Positions 1-6,089 of a stretch of 39,588 nucleotides of DNA are shown here, piece after piece (within the stretch, counting starts at the first letter, position 1; each line of letters starts with the position of its first letter). The DNA comes from a virus: IMG/VR virus record IMGVR_UViG_3300031688_000044, positions 1 to 39,588 of that record; one strand, 5' to 3'. Under the pieces are notes generated by a model. That model was not told the DNA's origin. It was given only the letters and a program-made list of their open reading frames with translations, and ran no database searches. A program made the translations under genes and the position numbers.

Positions 1-2
1 AA

Positions 3-98
3 GATATATGGGACGCGACCCGTCCAGCAGTACATCGTAGCAAGAAAAAGTATACTCGAAAGGGTAAGCATAAACAGAATAAAGAAGACAAATCATGA
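3..98 (+). CDS. C-terminal fragment of an unknown basic protein (5' end outside window)
   Basis: An open frame enters from the left edge and stops at TGA 96-98, overlapping the next gene's ATG as ATGA. The visible 31 residues end in a very basic tail rich in Lys, Arg and His, as in nucleic-acid-binding or ribosome-associated tails. The stop-start overlap is typical of phage operons and supports the frame. The function cannot be told from this piece. Confidence 0.5.
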   Translation, partial: DIWDATRPAVHRSKKKYTRKGKHKQNKEDKS

Positions 99-268
99 AA
101 GATCAATACGTAATCATAGACCTTAGGACCATGGACTTCATGAAGAGTAAGGGCGGACACATCAACTACTACGATACATCAGACGAAGCGGCTGAAACCT
201 GTGGTATGTATGAATTTGAGAATGCATGGGTTTGTAAGTTAGTGTATAACCATATAGAGCAAGACTAA
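95..268 (+). CDS. Small conserved-type phage protein, 57 aa
   Basis: It starts at the ATG overlapping the previous stop and ends at TAA 266-268, one base before the next ATG. It begins MKDQYVIIDLRTMDFM and ends NHIEQD. The style resembles short hypothetical proteins of T4-like phages (a YVIxDLRTMDFM-like start followed by an ETCGMYEF-like segment), but no function is known to me. Tight packing with both neighbours and clean codon use support a real gene. Confidence 0.7.
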   Translation: MKDQYVIIDLRTMDFMKSKGGHINYYDTSDEAAETCGMYEFENAWVCKLVYNHIEQD

Positions 269-269
269 G

Positions 270-407
270 ATGAAGTACTACGTAAGATTATTTATCAATA
301 GCACGTATGAGGTAGTAAGCTCATTGGACGGCGAAAGCATATATCAAGGCACCATATCAGACTGCAACGCTTGGTTACAGCTGCATGACAGAGGATATTT
401 TAACTAG
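270..407 (+). CDS. Small protein of unknown function, 45 aa
   Basis: ATG follows the upstream stop by one base, at a junction (caagactaagatg) that recurs at other gene boundaries in this window. It ends LHDRGYFN. The last 22 bases are repeated exactly downstream of denV (795-816), where they again encode DRGYFN followed by a stop. An extra copy of this gene's 3' end therefore lies beyond the denV insertion. Function unknown. Confidence 0.65.
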   Translation: MKYYVRLFINSTYEVVSSLDGESIYQGTISDCNAWLQLHDRGYFN

Positions 408-816
408 ACAACTATGACAAGAATAAACGTAGGTATACCGCCAGCTGAATTAGTTAATAAACACTTACTAGCTGAGCATAGAGAAATTAAGCGAATACCA
501 AATTGTGTTGCTAATGGTAAATATAATATGGATGGAATTCCAGACAGATTTAAACTAGGCACCGGGCACGTTAAATTCTTTTATAATAAGCTATTGTATC
601 TTAGGAAGAGATATGTTATCATATATGAAGAATGCATTAAACGGGGTTTTAATGTGCAAAATTATATTGAAGCTTGGAATGATGTACCCGAATATCTAAT
701 GAATGATTACGAAGTTAGATCAAATGATGCAAAAATAATTAGAGAAAGAATAAACGAAAGACTAAACAAATAAGAACATTTTTAAATAAAGCATATGACA
801 GAGGATATTTTAACTA
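385..816. repeat. 22-bp direct repeat flanking the denV gene (385-406 and 795-816)
   Basis: Both copies read ATGACAGAGGATATTTTAAC plus TA, identical over 22 bases. Copy 1 is the 3' end of the 45-aa gene. Copy 2 lies in the gap before the 110-aa gene and encodes the same DRGYFN-stop end, with no gene body in front of it. The whole denV gene lies between the copies, as expected for a cassette inserted or exchanged by recombination at short homology. Confidence 0.8.
414..773 (+). CDS. denV: Pyrimidine dimer DNA glycosylase / AP lyase (T4 endonuclease V family)
   Basis: The protein begins MTRIN like T4 DenV. In that family the catalytic amine is the N-terminal threonine exposed after Met removal (Thr2 here). 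Arg3, Arg23, Glu24 and Arg27 align with T4 Arg3, Arg22, Glu23 and Arg26, the catalytic and DNA-contact residues. Further matches are VANGK, a GxGHVxFFYxKLxxLRKR block at about 49-66, and CIKRGFNVQ. The enzyme cuts the glycosyl bond of UV-induced cyclobutane dimers and then the AP site. At 119 residues it is shorter than the 138 of T4 and lacks the aromatic C-terminal tail (WYKYYGK), which contributes to dimer recognition in T4. The gene is bracketed by 22-bp direct repeats. Confidence 0.93.
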   Translation: MTRINVGIPPAELVNKHLLAEHREIKRIPNCVANGKYNMDGIPDRFKLGTGHVKFFYNKLLYLRKRYVIIYEECIKRGFNVQNYIEAWNDVPEYLMNDYEVRSNDAKIIRERINERLNK

Positions 817-829
817 AACAGGACTAAAC

Positions 830-1162
830 ATGAAACACAAGTACTACATTAAAAAACAAACATTGCGAAACGGTACGGACCGATATGCCGCATACGTTGG
901 TACCCAGGACGGTACATCATTATTTAAGCGGTTCATCCGCATGATCACCTTCACATCTCCAACCATCATCAAAAGCATTGGCTTTAAGGGTTTAGTTTGG
1001 TACGAAGACGATCCAACATATTTCGATACAATTGATTTAGCTAAGAAGGCAATTGATGTACACAAGTACAAAACTGACGATAGCTATTGGAAGCAAGTCG
1101 AATTTGAAATGGCATACGACGTCCAAGATGATCTATCCGTTACATTGAAAATTAACAACTAA
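830..1162 (+). CDS. Hypothetical protein, 110 aa
   Basis: It begins MKHKYYIKKQTLRNG and ends LKINN. It has mixed charge, no membrane segment and no motif I recognise. The pattern of aromatic and beta-prone stretches suggests a small globular domain. The start follows the second copy of the denV-flanking repeat by 13 bases. It is followed after 11 bases by the 101-aa gene, probably in the same transcript. The reverse-strand frame over it is a shadow. Confidence 0.7.
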   Translation: MKHKYYIKKQTLRNGTDRYAAYVGTQDGTSLFKRFIRMITFTSPTIIKSIGFKGLVWYEDDPTYFDTIDLAKKAIDVHKYKTDDSYWKQVEFEMAYDVQDDLSVTLKINN

Positions 1163-1173
1163 CATACACTAAT

Positions 1174-1479
1174 ATGAAAGCAAATTTATATTACACAACC
1201 CCAGATCAAGCTGTTTTTGACGAAGTCATGGCAAATTCTATTTGCATTTGGGAAGAGAACCATTCCGACGAATATGGATATGTCACTGAAAAGGTGAAGT
1301 ACATCAAGGACGTCAATAACGTTGAAAACAATATGATGGTCGTTATATCACGCTTTGACATGGGTAACCAAATACTACTGAGTAGCAAATTATGTGCGGA
1401 AGCACGGTTAGCTATTTGTGAACGGTTAACCGCATGTGGTATGCCTGATCATTTCAACGTATTCATGCAAGACCAGTAG
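1174..1479 (+). CDS. Hypothetical protein, 101 aa
   Basis: It begins MKANLYYTTPDQAVFDEV and ends FNVFMQDQ, with an A-rich leader before the ATG and no Shine-Dalgarno. The N-terminal half alternates beta-like strands and the C-terminal third (LCAEARLAICERL) is helical. No catalytic motif is seen. It is the last gene before a 187-bp non-coding gap that holds a structured segment and a promoter. Confidence 0.7.
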   Translation: MKANLYYTTPDQAVFDEVMANSICIWEENHSDEYGYVTEKVKYIKDVNNVENNMMVVISRFDMGNQILLSSKLCAEARLAICERLTACGMPDHFNVFMQDQ

Positions 1480-1599
1480 CATCGTGAGACGCTAACGATC
1501 GAGGGTTATTGTAATACTTATAAGATAGACCTGCCTGGAATCTGTCCTGGTATGGCGGTCTCCGCTTAGGTTATTATCGGTGGGCGATTGCGAAATAAG
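1480..1599 (+). other. Structured non-coding segment, candidate small RNA
   Basis: No frame is convincing here. Visible stems are ATCGT (from 1483) with ACGAT, and AGACC near 1528 with GGTCT near 1557, the latter extended by GCC/GGC. The segment is more GC-rich than its surroundings and sits between a stop codon and the next promoter. It could be a small RNA, a transcription-ending structure or a decayed tRNA. No tRNA T-arm is recognisable. Confidence 0.3.
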
Positions 1600-1641
1600 T
1601 TGACGAATGTTTTACCATGTCAATTTTATTGCTTATATTTA
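1600..1641 (+). promoter_or_regulatory. Early promoter (TTGAC ... TTATATTTA)
   Basis: The core TTATATTTA at 1633-1641 lies 26 bases before the ATG at 1667. Upstream are TTTTACC and GTCAA, as in the other early promoters, and a TTGAC whose first base lies 33 bp before the core. This is the closest match in the window to a bacterial -33/-7 promoter. Confidence 0.7.
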
Positions 1642-1666
1642 CATATAATAATTAAACACACACATT

Positions 1667-1906
1667 ATGCAAAACAAATTTACAATAGGTTATCTACGAG
1701 GCGAGATTTATCGCATGCCGTTTCATATGAACGAAAGTTGGAATGCAAAAGTTGAAGCATGTACGAACAATGCCGAATTATTAAGCTTGATAGTTAGCGA
1801 AGCGACGATCAGTGAAAAGGATTACTTGCTCAGTATCATATTGACCGCGAATGTGGCAAGTGGTAGCGAGGGTCCAATTGTTAATCTTATACCAAAACGA
1901 TACTAA
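1667..1906 (+). CDS. Hypothetical protein, 79 aa
   Basis: It begins MQNKFTIGYLRGEIYRMPF and ends NLIPKRY. It is soluble, with a helical middle (NNAELLSLIVSEATISEKDYLLSI). It follows its own early promoter and an A-rich leader, and is two bases from the next gene. No recognised family. Confidence 0.7.
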   Translation: MQNKFTIGYLRGEIYRMPFHMNESWNAKVEACTNNAELLSLIVSEATISEKDYLLSIILTANVASGSEGPIVNLIPKRY

Positions 1907-1908
1907 TT

Positions 1909-2331
1909 ATGTTAAGTAAAAAACGAACAATGGACGAGCTTAGACAAACAAAAACGTTTACGCGTCCAAGACCAACTCAATTGGAACAAGATGAATCTGA
2001 TTGGCAAGCTGCAACATGCGACGCTGCGTTTACGTTAACATACTCGCAAGAATTATTTGATGAAGCCATTGATGCACATTTGGAGCAAGTCGAGAATCAG
2101 GACATTACGCCCAAATCCCTACTCAGTATTGGATTCAGCGAAATATATCAGGAACCGGAACCAGGTGCACCAGGATTTATATACTATACATTCGATCGAC
2201 ATGGATTAGATCTAACGTCAACTGATGTTGGCGGTCTTGAACCGTTCCATGTTGTAGATTCAACTGGATTCGTGGTAGTCAACTTTTCTAAATTGAAGGC
2301 GTTAGTTAAAGCCTTAGTAGAATTAGAATAA
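1909..2331 (+). CDS. Hypothetical acidic protein, 140 aa
   Basis: It begins MLSKKRTMDELRQTKTF and ends KALVKALVELE. A later in-frame ATG (MDELRQ) could also be the start. The protein is acidic with a Pro/Gly-rich centre (EPEPGAPGF) and beta-rich C-terminal half. It is co-transcribed with the 79-aa gene and followed by the tRNA-like element. No known family. Confidence 0.7.
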   Translation: MLSKKRTMDELRQTKTFTRPRPTQLEQDESDWQAATCDAAFTLTYSQELFDEAIDAHLEQVENQDITPKSLLSIGFSEIYQEPEPGAPGFIYYTFDRHGLDLTSTDVGGLEPFHVVDSTGFVVVNFSKLKALVKALVELE

Positions 2332-2344
2332 TATTAGTGGCAAA

Positions 2345-2438
2345 TAAGGGAGTGGCGAAACTGGGAAACGCTATACGCAAATAAGAGAGATAAGGCTAAC
2401 AAATCCTTATCGCGCAGGTTCGAGTCCTGCCTCCCTTA
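2345..2438 (+). tRNA. tRNA-Leu-like element with abnormal anticodon arm (possible pseudo-tRNA)
   Basis: Acceptor strands AAGGGAG (2346-2352) and CTCCCTT (2431-2437) pair perfectly, with discriminator A at 2438. The D-arm is GCG-AAACTGGGAAA-CGC, and the T-arm GCAGG-TTCGAGT-CCTGC is perfect. A 7-bp arm GATAAGG/CCTTATC matches a long class II variable arm, as in tRNA-Leu. The roughly 18 bases where the anticodon stem-loop should be (2372-2389) form no 5-bp stem that I can find. It may be a decayed tRNA, a tRNA mimic, or contain an unusual anticodon arm. Confidence 0.5.
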
Positions 2439-2449
2439 CAACATTCCAA

Positions 2450-2516
2450 ATTGTTAATAACTTATTGAAAATAATTGCATAGGATTGTTCCGGTTAAATT
2501 ATTATGCTTATATTTA
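2450..2516 (+). promoter_or_regulatory. Early promoter with GTTAATAAC element
   Basis: GTTAATAAC at 2453-2461 lies exactly 55 bp upstream (start to start) of the TTATATTTA core at 2508-2516. Between them are TTGAAAATAA and TTCCGGTT. The leader ACTATAACAAATTAAAC follows. The core contains an in-frame ATG (2504) that extends the next ORF artificially. Confidence 0.8.
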
Positions 2517-2542
2517 ACTATAACAAATTAAACAAACCTACT

Positions 2543-2824
2543 ATGACTTACGCACAAATCGTTAAAGCAATTTCAACCGCAGATCTTCCAATCGAGCAAT
2601 TACGTAGCCTAAACATCTTGGTTATCGGCTCAATTAAAGCGAAGAAATCAACATCTGATCGTTCAACTAAAGCACTACTAAGAGTTGGAATGAAAGTTGG
2701 AATCGATCACAAAAAATGTAGAAATACCGACTTTGTTATTACGAAGATCAATAGCACTAAGATAGTCGCTGTAGATGATGCTGGTAACAGTTACAATGTT
2801 CCAGTTAGTATGTTGATATTTTAA
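2543..2824 (+). CDS. Hypothetical protein, 93 aa
   Basis: I set the start at ATG 2543. The longer frame from 2504 would translate the promoter core and leader (MLIFNYNKLNK), and the same peptide prefix appears before unrelated genes. The protein begins MTYAQIVKAISTADLP and ends VPVSMLIF. A helical N-terminus is followed by a basic segment and a beta-rich C-terminus (VGMKVGIDHKK...VVDDAG-like) that could be a small SH3-type barrel. Function unknown. Confidence 0.7.
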   Translation: MTYAQIVKAISTADLPIEQLRSLNILVIGSIKAKKSTSDRSTKALLRVGMKVGIDHKKCRNTDFVITKINSTKIVAVDDAGNSYNVPVSMLIF

Positions 2825-2877
2825 TTGAAAATAAGTACATAAAAGTTTTTTTATGTCAAACTTAATGCTTATATTTA
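2825..2877 (+). promoter_or_regulatory. Early promoter, GTCAA subclass
   Basis: TTGAAAATAA begins 44 bp before the core TTATATTTA (2869-2877), with TTTTTTTATGTCAAAC between. It has no GTTAATAAC. The stop codon of the preceding gene touches the element. It drives the 131-aa gene at 2904. Confidence 0.75.
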
Positions 2878-2903
2878 ACTATAACAAATTAAACAAATCA
2901 ACT

Positions 2904-3299
2904 ATGACTACTACCTACCAGATCACAACAAAATTCGACCAAACATTTATCATCGATGCTAATCAGTATGGATTACTCGCTGAAGGTGCTCATGTACCAG
3001 TTCAGTCATTAGGTCACGATATTTCATTGGACCAACACGTTAAACGAATCGTTCAGATTGACACAGACGAAACTAGGTATATAACGTACGAAGTTGAAGA
3101 GACGGAGACAGCACACTACCAGGGCAAGATTGGTTTTTATCAGCACAAAGTTAATCAGGCTGTCGAACAGCTAAACACAAAGCACCTTGCTTTTTATTCA
3201 TCAAAGCTGGAACGCCTTATAAATCTTGAAGTTAAACGCCAAACAGTTATCAATCGAATGGCAGAGCAAATGGAATCAATAATCGGACCAGCGTCATAA
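2904..3299 (+). CDS. Hypothetical protein, 131 aa
   Basis: The start is ATG 2904. The longer frame from 2853 includes the promoter. It begins MTTTYQITTKFDQTF and ends ESIIGPAS. The N-terminal half is beta-rich. From about residue 80 a long helix with QAVEQLNTKHLAFYSSKLERL is coiled-coil-like. No catalytic motif or membrane segment. Single-gene transcript between two promoters. Confidence 0.7.
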   Translation: MTTTYQITTKFDQTFIIDANQYGLLAEGAHVPVQSLGHDISLDQHVKRIVQIDTDETRYITYEVEETETAHYQGKIGFYQHKVNQAVEQLNTKHLAFYSSKLERLINLEVKRQTVINRMAEQMESIIGPAS

Positions 3300-3309
3300 T
3301 TGTAGCTCG

Positions 3310-3329
3310 AGACTAAATGATTATATTTA
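3310..3329 (+). promoter_or_regulatory. Putative promoter core TTATATTTA, weak upstream match
   Basis: TTATATTTA at 3321-3329 is preceded by GACTAAATGA rather than the usual TTCCGG or GTCAA block, so this copy is degenerate. It lies 27 bases before the 35-aa gene and has the usual A-rich leader. Confidence 0.5.
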
Positions 3330-3355
3330 CTTATACAAATTAAAACTTACACATT

Positions 3356-3463
3356 ATGAACGATTTCATTTACATAAACGGCGACAAGTACAAGGTGATT
3401 ACAGTTAACAGATTCACAAATGGAGTTAACGAACCATACGACGTATACGAACTAGTAGAATAA
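3356..3463 (+). CDS. Very small protein, 35 aa, unknown
   Basis: ATG 3356 to TAA 3461-3463. It begins MNDFIYINGDKYKVITVNRF and ends YELVE. A beta-hairpin style pattern (INGDKYKVITV) is visible. It is supported by its own promoter core and A-rich leader. It is too short for family assignment. Confidence 0.55.
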   Translation: MNDFIYINGDKYKVITVNRFTNGVNEPYDVYELVE

Positions 3464-3469
3464 TATTAA

Positions 3470-3608
3470 AAATGGTATCAATCAAACACCTCCCCGTGGT
3501 GATACTGGAAATTGGAAGCTATTAGCGGGAAGAGAATAGTCCATCAAAACCAAGTTTGAATATTAGGTAACTGAAGAATACTGGCTCGATTCCTACTGGG
3601 ATCACTTA
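3470..3608 (+). other. Structured non-coding segment, possible decayed tRNA
   Basis: A hairpin pairs GTATCA (about 3476) and CACC with GGTGATAC (about 3500). Further on, CTATT and AATAG bracket an 11-base loop, and CTCGATTC resembles a T-loop near 3590. The flanking GTGGT and ATCAC could form part of an acceptor stem, but the T-stem does not pair. It may be a pseudo-tRNA or a small RNA. No protein frame fits. Confidence 0.3.
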
Positions 3609-3615
3609 AATTAAT

Positions 3616-3668
3616 TTGAAAATAGTTAACATAAAGTTTTTTTATGTCAAACTTAATGCTTATATTTA
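3616..3668 (+). promoter_or_regulatory. Early promoter, GTCAA subclass
   Basis: TTGAAAATA at 3616 is 44 bp before the core TTATATTTA (3660-3668), with TTTTTTTATGTCAAAC between. It is nearly identical to the promoter at 2825-2877. It drives the winged-helix gene at 3705. Confidence 0.75.
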
Positions 3669-3704
3669 ACTATAACAAATTAACAATAACTAAATACCTA
3701 CCAC

Positions 3705-4004
3705 ATGGAAAATCACAATCTCAACATCACAACATTAGAAACACAGGTACTAACTGAACTAATACAAGGATTATACGCTGAGCCTGGATTCAGCGATGTT
3801 TCAGATGCAGATCTAGTTAGACAAACTGGAATTCCAGCTAAATCTATTAGAGGAGTTCTTGGTAGCTTAACTAAGAAAGGTATCATATTCCAATTAACAG
3901 CAAGGGAATTGGGTATCGATGATCCATACTGCGATTTCAAAACCATCGTATATTTAGATGATGCTCACCATAACCTTCACCCAGAATGGAAACAACACAT
4001 ATAA
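3705..4004 (+). CDS. Winged-helix DNA-binding protein, 99 aa
   Basis: Residues about 8-65 read as a winged helix: LETQVLTELIQGLY, then DADLVRQTGIPAKSIRG as the helix-turn-helix, then VLGSLTKKGIIFQL as the recognition helix and wing. This matches small MarR-like wHTH proteins common in T4-like phages of environmental bacteria. The C-terminal tail (DFKTIVYLDDAHH) may mediate contacts. It is probably a transcription regulator, with target unknown. It is first in an operon with the 68- and 71-aa genes, which makes it a candidate reader of the conserved promoter elements nearby (inference). Confidence 0.75.
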   Translation: MENHNLNITTLETQVLTELIQGLYAEPGFSDVSDADLVRQTGIPAKSIRGVLGSLTKKGIIFQLTARELGIDDPYCDFKTIVYLDDAHHNLHPEWKQHI

Positions 4005-4011
4005 AATCAAT

Positions 4012-4218
4012 ATGAAAAATGATATCCAAATTGGAGATTCAGCACAATATATCGTGCCATGCTCCTCAACCGCAAGAAACTACGTCAATGTTGAAGTAGT
4101 ACTGGTTCACGATGGAAATTTTCCACTCGTTGAATTGAACAACGGCCACTCGGCTAGATGGAACGGACGAGATTTTGAACTCGTAGATCTACCATCAACA
4201 CTTGAATTTATAAAATAA
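4012..4218 (+). CDS. Hypothetical protein, 68 aa
   Basis: I chose ATG 4012, seven bases after the upstream stop. The frame opens earlier (3958) only by overlapping the winged-helix gene. It begins MKNDIQIGDSAQYIVPC and ends STLEFIK. The pattern GDSAQYIVP...VNVEVVLVHDGNFPLVELNNG looks like a small beta barrel of SH3/KOW type. Function unknown. Confidence 0.65.
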   Translation: MKNDIQIGDSAQYIVPCSSTARNYVNVEVVLVHDGNFPLVELNNGHSARWNGRDFELVDLPSTLEFIK

Positions 4219-4223
4219 CTATT

Positions 4224-4439
4224 ATGGAAAATGCAGCAACTCGATTAGTCGAAGACATTATATCTGCAAACGCAGTGAACGACACATTTGTATCAGTTGA
4301 TCATGACGATCGAGACATCAACATCTGGCTAAGTAGAGTCAGTAGAAAATGGGTACTAGAAATAGATGGATCGGTTATTGCAACGCATAGGGACGTAGCA
4401 GTTGTCGTAAACAAGTTGGTTGATATGAAACTAATTTGA
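4224..4439 (+). CDS. Hypothetical protein, 71 aa
   Basis: It begins MENAATRLVEDIISANAV and ends VDMKLI. The layout is helix, beta, helix (RLVEDIISA; FVSVDHDDRDINIWL; KWVLEIDGSVIA; VAVVVNKLVD). No motif is recognised. Its final codons overlap the next promoter, so it ends this transcript unit. Confidence 0.65.
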   Translation: MENAATRLVEDIISANAVNDTFVSVDHDDRDINIWLSRVSRKWVLEIDGSVIATHRDVAVVVNKLVDMKLI

Positions 4440-4488
4440 AAATAAGTTCACTATAATTTTCCCGTGTCAAACTTAATGCTTATATTTA
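4436..4488 (+). promoter_or_regulatory. Early promoter, GTCAA subclass
   Basis: TTGAAAATAA at 4436 is 44 bp before the core TTATATTTA (4480-4488), with TTTTCCCGTGTCAAAC between. This copy joins features of both subclasses (TTTTCC plus GTCAA). It drives the membrane protein gene at 4519. Confidence 0.75.
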
Positions 4489-4518
4489 CATTTATTAATT
4501 AACATATCAAACAACATT

Positions 4519-4797
4519 ATGGAAACAGAATTAACATTATTTTTAGACATGCTAGGTAAAGCATCTGGTATTGGATTAGTATTAGCTCCAACAATATTTG
4601 GTTTCATGGTTTGGAACAAGCTAAACGTTAAGAGCAATCCAAAGATCAAATCTCTCGAGGCTGCTGATAAGACGATCGTTGAAAGTACAAACGAAGCACT
4701 AGCAATTATTCTTGACAGAATGGACGCAATCGAACATACAATATCTGATTTGGATATTGAAAGAAAGCCAATCTCTGGATTTAAAGCAGATAAATAA
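4519..4797 (+). CDS. Small single-pass membrane protein, 92 aa
   Basis: It begins METELTLFLDMLGKASG. A hydrophobic segment at about residues 15-35 (GIGLVLAPTIFGFMVWNKL) is a likely transmembrane helix. The rest is a charged helical tail (AADKTIVESTNEALAIILDRMDAIEH) that looks like a coiled coil. The architecture could suit a holin-like or superinfection-type membrane protein, but nothing specific supports either. First of a four-gene operon. Confidence 0.65.
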   Translation: METELTLFLDMLGKASGIGLVLAPTIFGFMVWNKLNVKSNPKIKSLEAADKTIVESTNEALAIILDRMDAIEHTISDLDIERKPISGFKADK

Positions 4798-4798
4798 T

Positions 4799-4942
4799 AT
4801 GGAAGATCTATCTAACGCAGAATTATACGAAATTCGAGAATTGATCTGTGAAGAAATGGCTAGAACTGGTTCAAATTTGAACGAACATTTATCTTCGGCG
4901 CTACGCAAATTATCTAGTAACTTCATAACAAAAAAAGATTAA
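4799..4942 (+). CDS. Small helical protein, 47 aa
   Basis: The start at ATG 4799 lies one base after the upstream stop. The frame opens further upstream only inside the previous gene. It begins MEDLSNAELYEIRELICEEM and ends NFITKKD. It is probably a helical hairpin. Function unknown. Confidence 0.6.
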   Translation: MEDLSNAELYEIRELICEEMARTGSNLNEHLSSALRKLSSNFITKKD

Positions 4943-4943
4943 T

Positions 4944-5222
4944 ATGAAAAAACGATGGATTAGTACAATGACTCGAACGTCATCTGAACCAAGTGGTCAA
5001 ACTGGATCTACACCGCCAGAAGTTGATCAATTTGAATATGAATCGACTGATTTAGAACAAATAGCCGATCGGTTTGACGCAATTCAAACACATGCCGGCA
5101 GGGTTGGTAAGCAGGATTTAGAGCTTAGTCAATTAAGTTTTGAATGTGGGCGCATTTATGCAGACCTTAAGGCGATAAACTCCGATTTACGACAAATTCT
5201 TAGTACAATAAAATCAATATAA
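4944..5222 (+). CDS. Hypothetical protein, 92 aa
   Basis: It begins MKKRWISTMTRTSSEPSG and ends QILSTIKSI. A low-complexity Ser/Thr/Pro-rich N-terminus is followed by an acidic linker and a helical C-terminal half (LELSQLSFECGRIYADLKAINSDLRQI), perhaps a coiled coil. Same operon as the 47-aa gene. Unknown function. Confidence 0.65.
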   Translation: MKKRWISTMTRTSSEPSGQTGSTPPEVDQFEYESTDLEQIADRFDAIQTHAGRVGKQDLELSQLSFECGRIYADLKAINSDLRQILSTIKSI

Positions 5223-5236
5223 CCAATCAACAAAAT

Positions 5237-5374
5237 ATGACAGTATTAGACGTGTACAGCAATATGGTTTCAATGGTATGGCCAGACTCAGAAGTAGAAA
5301 CTATTCTTAAATCGGACTTTATTAGATTGTACGGCAGCAGCCCAATCAGTAATTATCATACTTTAAATTGTTAA
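5237..5374 (+). CDS. Small protein, 45 aa, unknown
   Basis: ATG 5237 to TAA 5372-5374. It begins MTVLDVYSNMVSMVWPD and ends NYHTLNC. The stop codon lies inside the GTTAATAAC palindrome of the next promoter, so the regulatory element and the coding end are merged. An A-rich leader precedes the start. No family recognised. Confidence 0.55.
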   Translation: MTVLDVYSNMVSMVWPDSEVETILKSDFIRLYGSSPISNYHTLNC

Positions 5375-5433
5375 TAACTTTTAAAAATAAATGATCAATT
5401 GTTTTCCGGTTGGGAAAATATTGCTTATATTTA
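5370..5433 (+). promoter_or_regulatory. Early promoter with GTTAATAAC element (copy 1 of a duplicated pair)
   Basis: GTTAATAAC at 5370-5378 is exactly 55 bp before the core TTATATTTA (5425-5433). The sequence from TTTTCCGGTT through the leader (5401-5469) is identical over 69 bases to 6121-6189. Confidence 0.8.
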
Positions 5434-5474
5434 TACTATAAATAACAAATTAACACTAACTAAACCTACGCAAC

Positions 5475-5672
5475 ATGCAAAATCAAGCAAAATCAGGAAT
5501 CAACTCATCATCAATCGTTTTGATTGTATTCGTTATCTTGAAGTTAACAAACCTAATTTCATGGTCATGGACATGGGTTCTATCGCCAATCTGGATTCCA
5601 ATTCTATTGGTCGTATCTGTTGTAGCAATTGCAGCTGTAGCAAGTTTTGTATATAGTAATTTCATAAAGTAA
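5475..5672 (+). CDS. Small two-pass membrane protein (phage Fragile-X-F-like transmembrane family)
   Basis: It begins MQNQAKSGINSSS. Two hydrophobic segments at about 13-29 (SIVLIVFVILKLTNLI) and 38-60 (PIWIPILLVVSVVAIAA) are joined by SWSWTWVLSP. The pattern LKLTxxIxWSWxWVLSPxWIPxxL is typical of small phage and bacterial membrane proteins in this family, whose role is unknown. An 85-residue frame over the same bases is a shadow. It follows its own promoter and leader. Confidence 0.7.
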   Translation: MQNQAKSGINSSSIVLIVFVILKLTNLISWSWTWVLSPIWIPILLVVSVVAIAAVASFVYSNFIK

Positions 5673-5683
5673 ACAATCCAATT

Positions 5684-5923
5684 ATGACAATCAAATCACA
5701 AGTATTAGAATACGTTGCAACAAAACGTGGAGCAACATACACTGAGATTATAACCTTCGTTTGTAAGTTGAATGGTATTACATACGACTATCGCAAAAAC
5801 AGAGGATATTACAGCTCAGCATTTAGTTCATCTGCCAATCCATATTTCCTAACTGGAAAAGACAGACTATCCAAATTTTGGGATGGCAAATACTACGCAG
5901 TTTTCGGAAAAACAAAGGCCTAG
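5684..5923 (+). CDS. Hypothetical protein, 79 aa, winged-helix-like
   Basis: It begins MTIKSQVLEYVATKRGATYTEII and ends AVFGKTKA. The start resembles a winged helix (VLEYVATKRGATYTEIITFV), followed by an aromatic and basic segment (YDYRKNRGYYSSAF) and a Lys/Gly-rich end. It could bind nucleic acid. The assignment is tentative. Confidence 0.6.
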   Translation: MTIKSQVLEYVATKRGATYTEIITFVCKLNGITYDYRKNRGYYSSAFSSSANPYFLTGKDRLSKFWDGKYYAVFGKTKA

Positions 5924-5980
5924 ATAATGTATCATAATGTTAACAATCTAGTAACATTGAATTAATACACTTCGGCTAGC

Positions 5981-5994
5981 CAATCATATTTATA
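5981..5994 (+). promoter_or_regulatory. Putative late-type promoter box CATATTTATA
   Basis: CATATTTATA at 5985-5994 lies immediately before the 26-aa ATG at 6000 and resembles the late box TATATTTAT. No upstream early elements are present. The short distance to the start is unusual. Confidence 0.35.
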
Positions 5995-5999
5995 TTCAT

Positions 6000-6080
6000 A
6001 TGAAACAACACACAAAAATAGACGTTAGCGGTTTTTTATACGTAGCAATAATGTTGACTGCATATATATTAGGCCTGTAG
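6000..6080 (+). CDS. Tiny membrane peptide, 26 aa
   Basis: ATG 6000 to TAG 6078-6080. It begins MKQHTKIDVSGFLYV and continues into a hydrophobic stretch ending AYILGL. It is a likely single transmembrane peptide. It is supported by a promoter-like box and its position between two cassettes. The short length makes it uncertain. Confidence 0.4.
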   Translation: MKQHTKIDVSGFLYVAIMLTAYILGL

Positions 6081-6089
6081 AATTAGATT

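Noticed and set aside
2504-2542. Shared N-terminal peptide MLIFNYNKLNK in several proteins (also at 2853, 10337 and 11465)
   Set aside because: It is the translation of the promoter core TTATATTTA and its leader, in frame by chance. True starts are downstream at 2543, 2904, 10376 and 11504. The conservation is of DNA, not of a signal peptide.
5399-5656. 85-residue frame overlapping the small membrane protein
   Set aside because: It starts inside the promoter, has no fitting leader, and its protein looks unstructured, while the 5475 frame gives a recognisable two-helix membrane protein.
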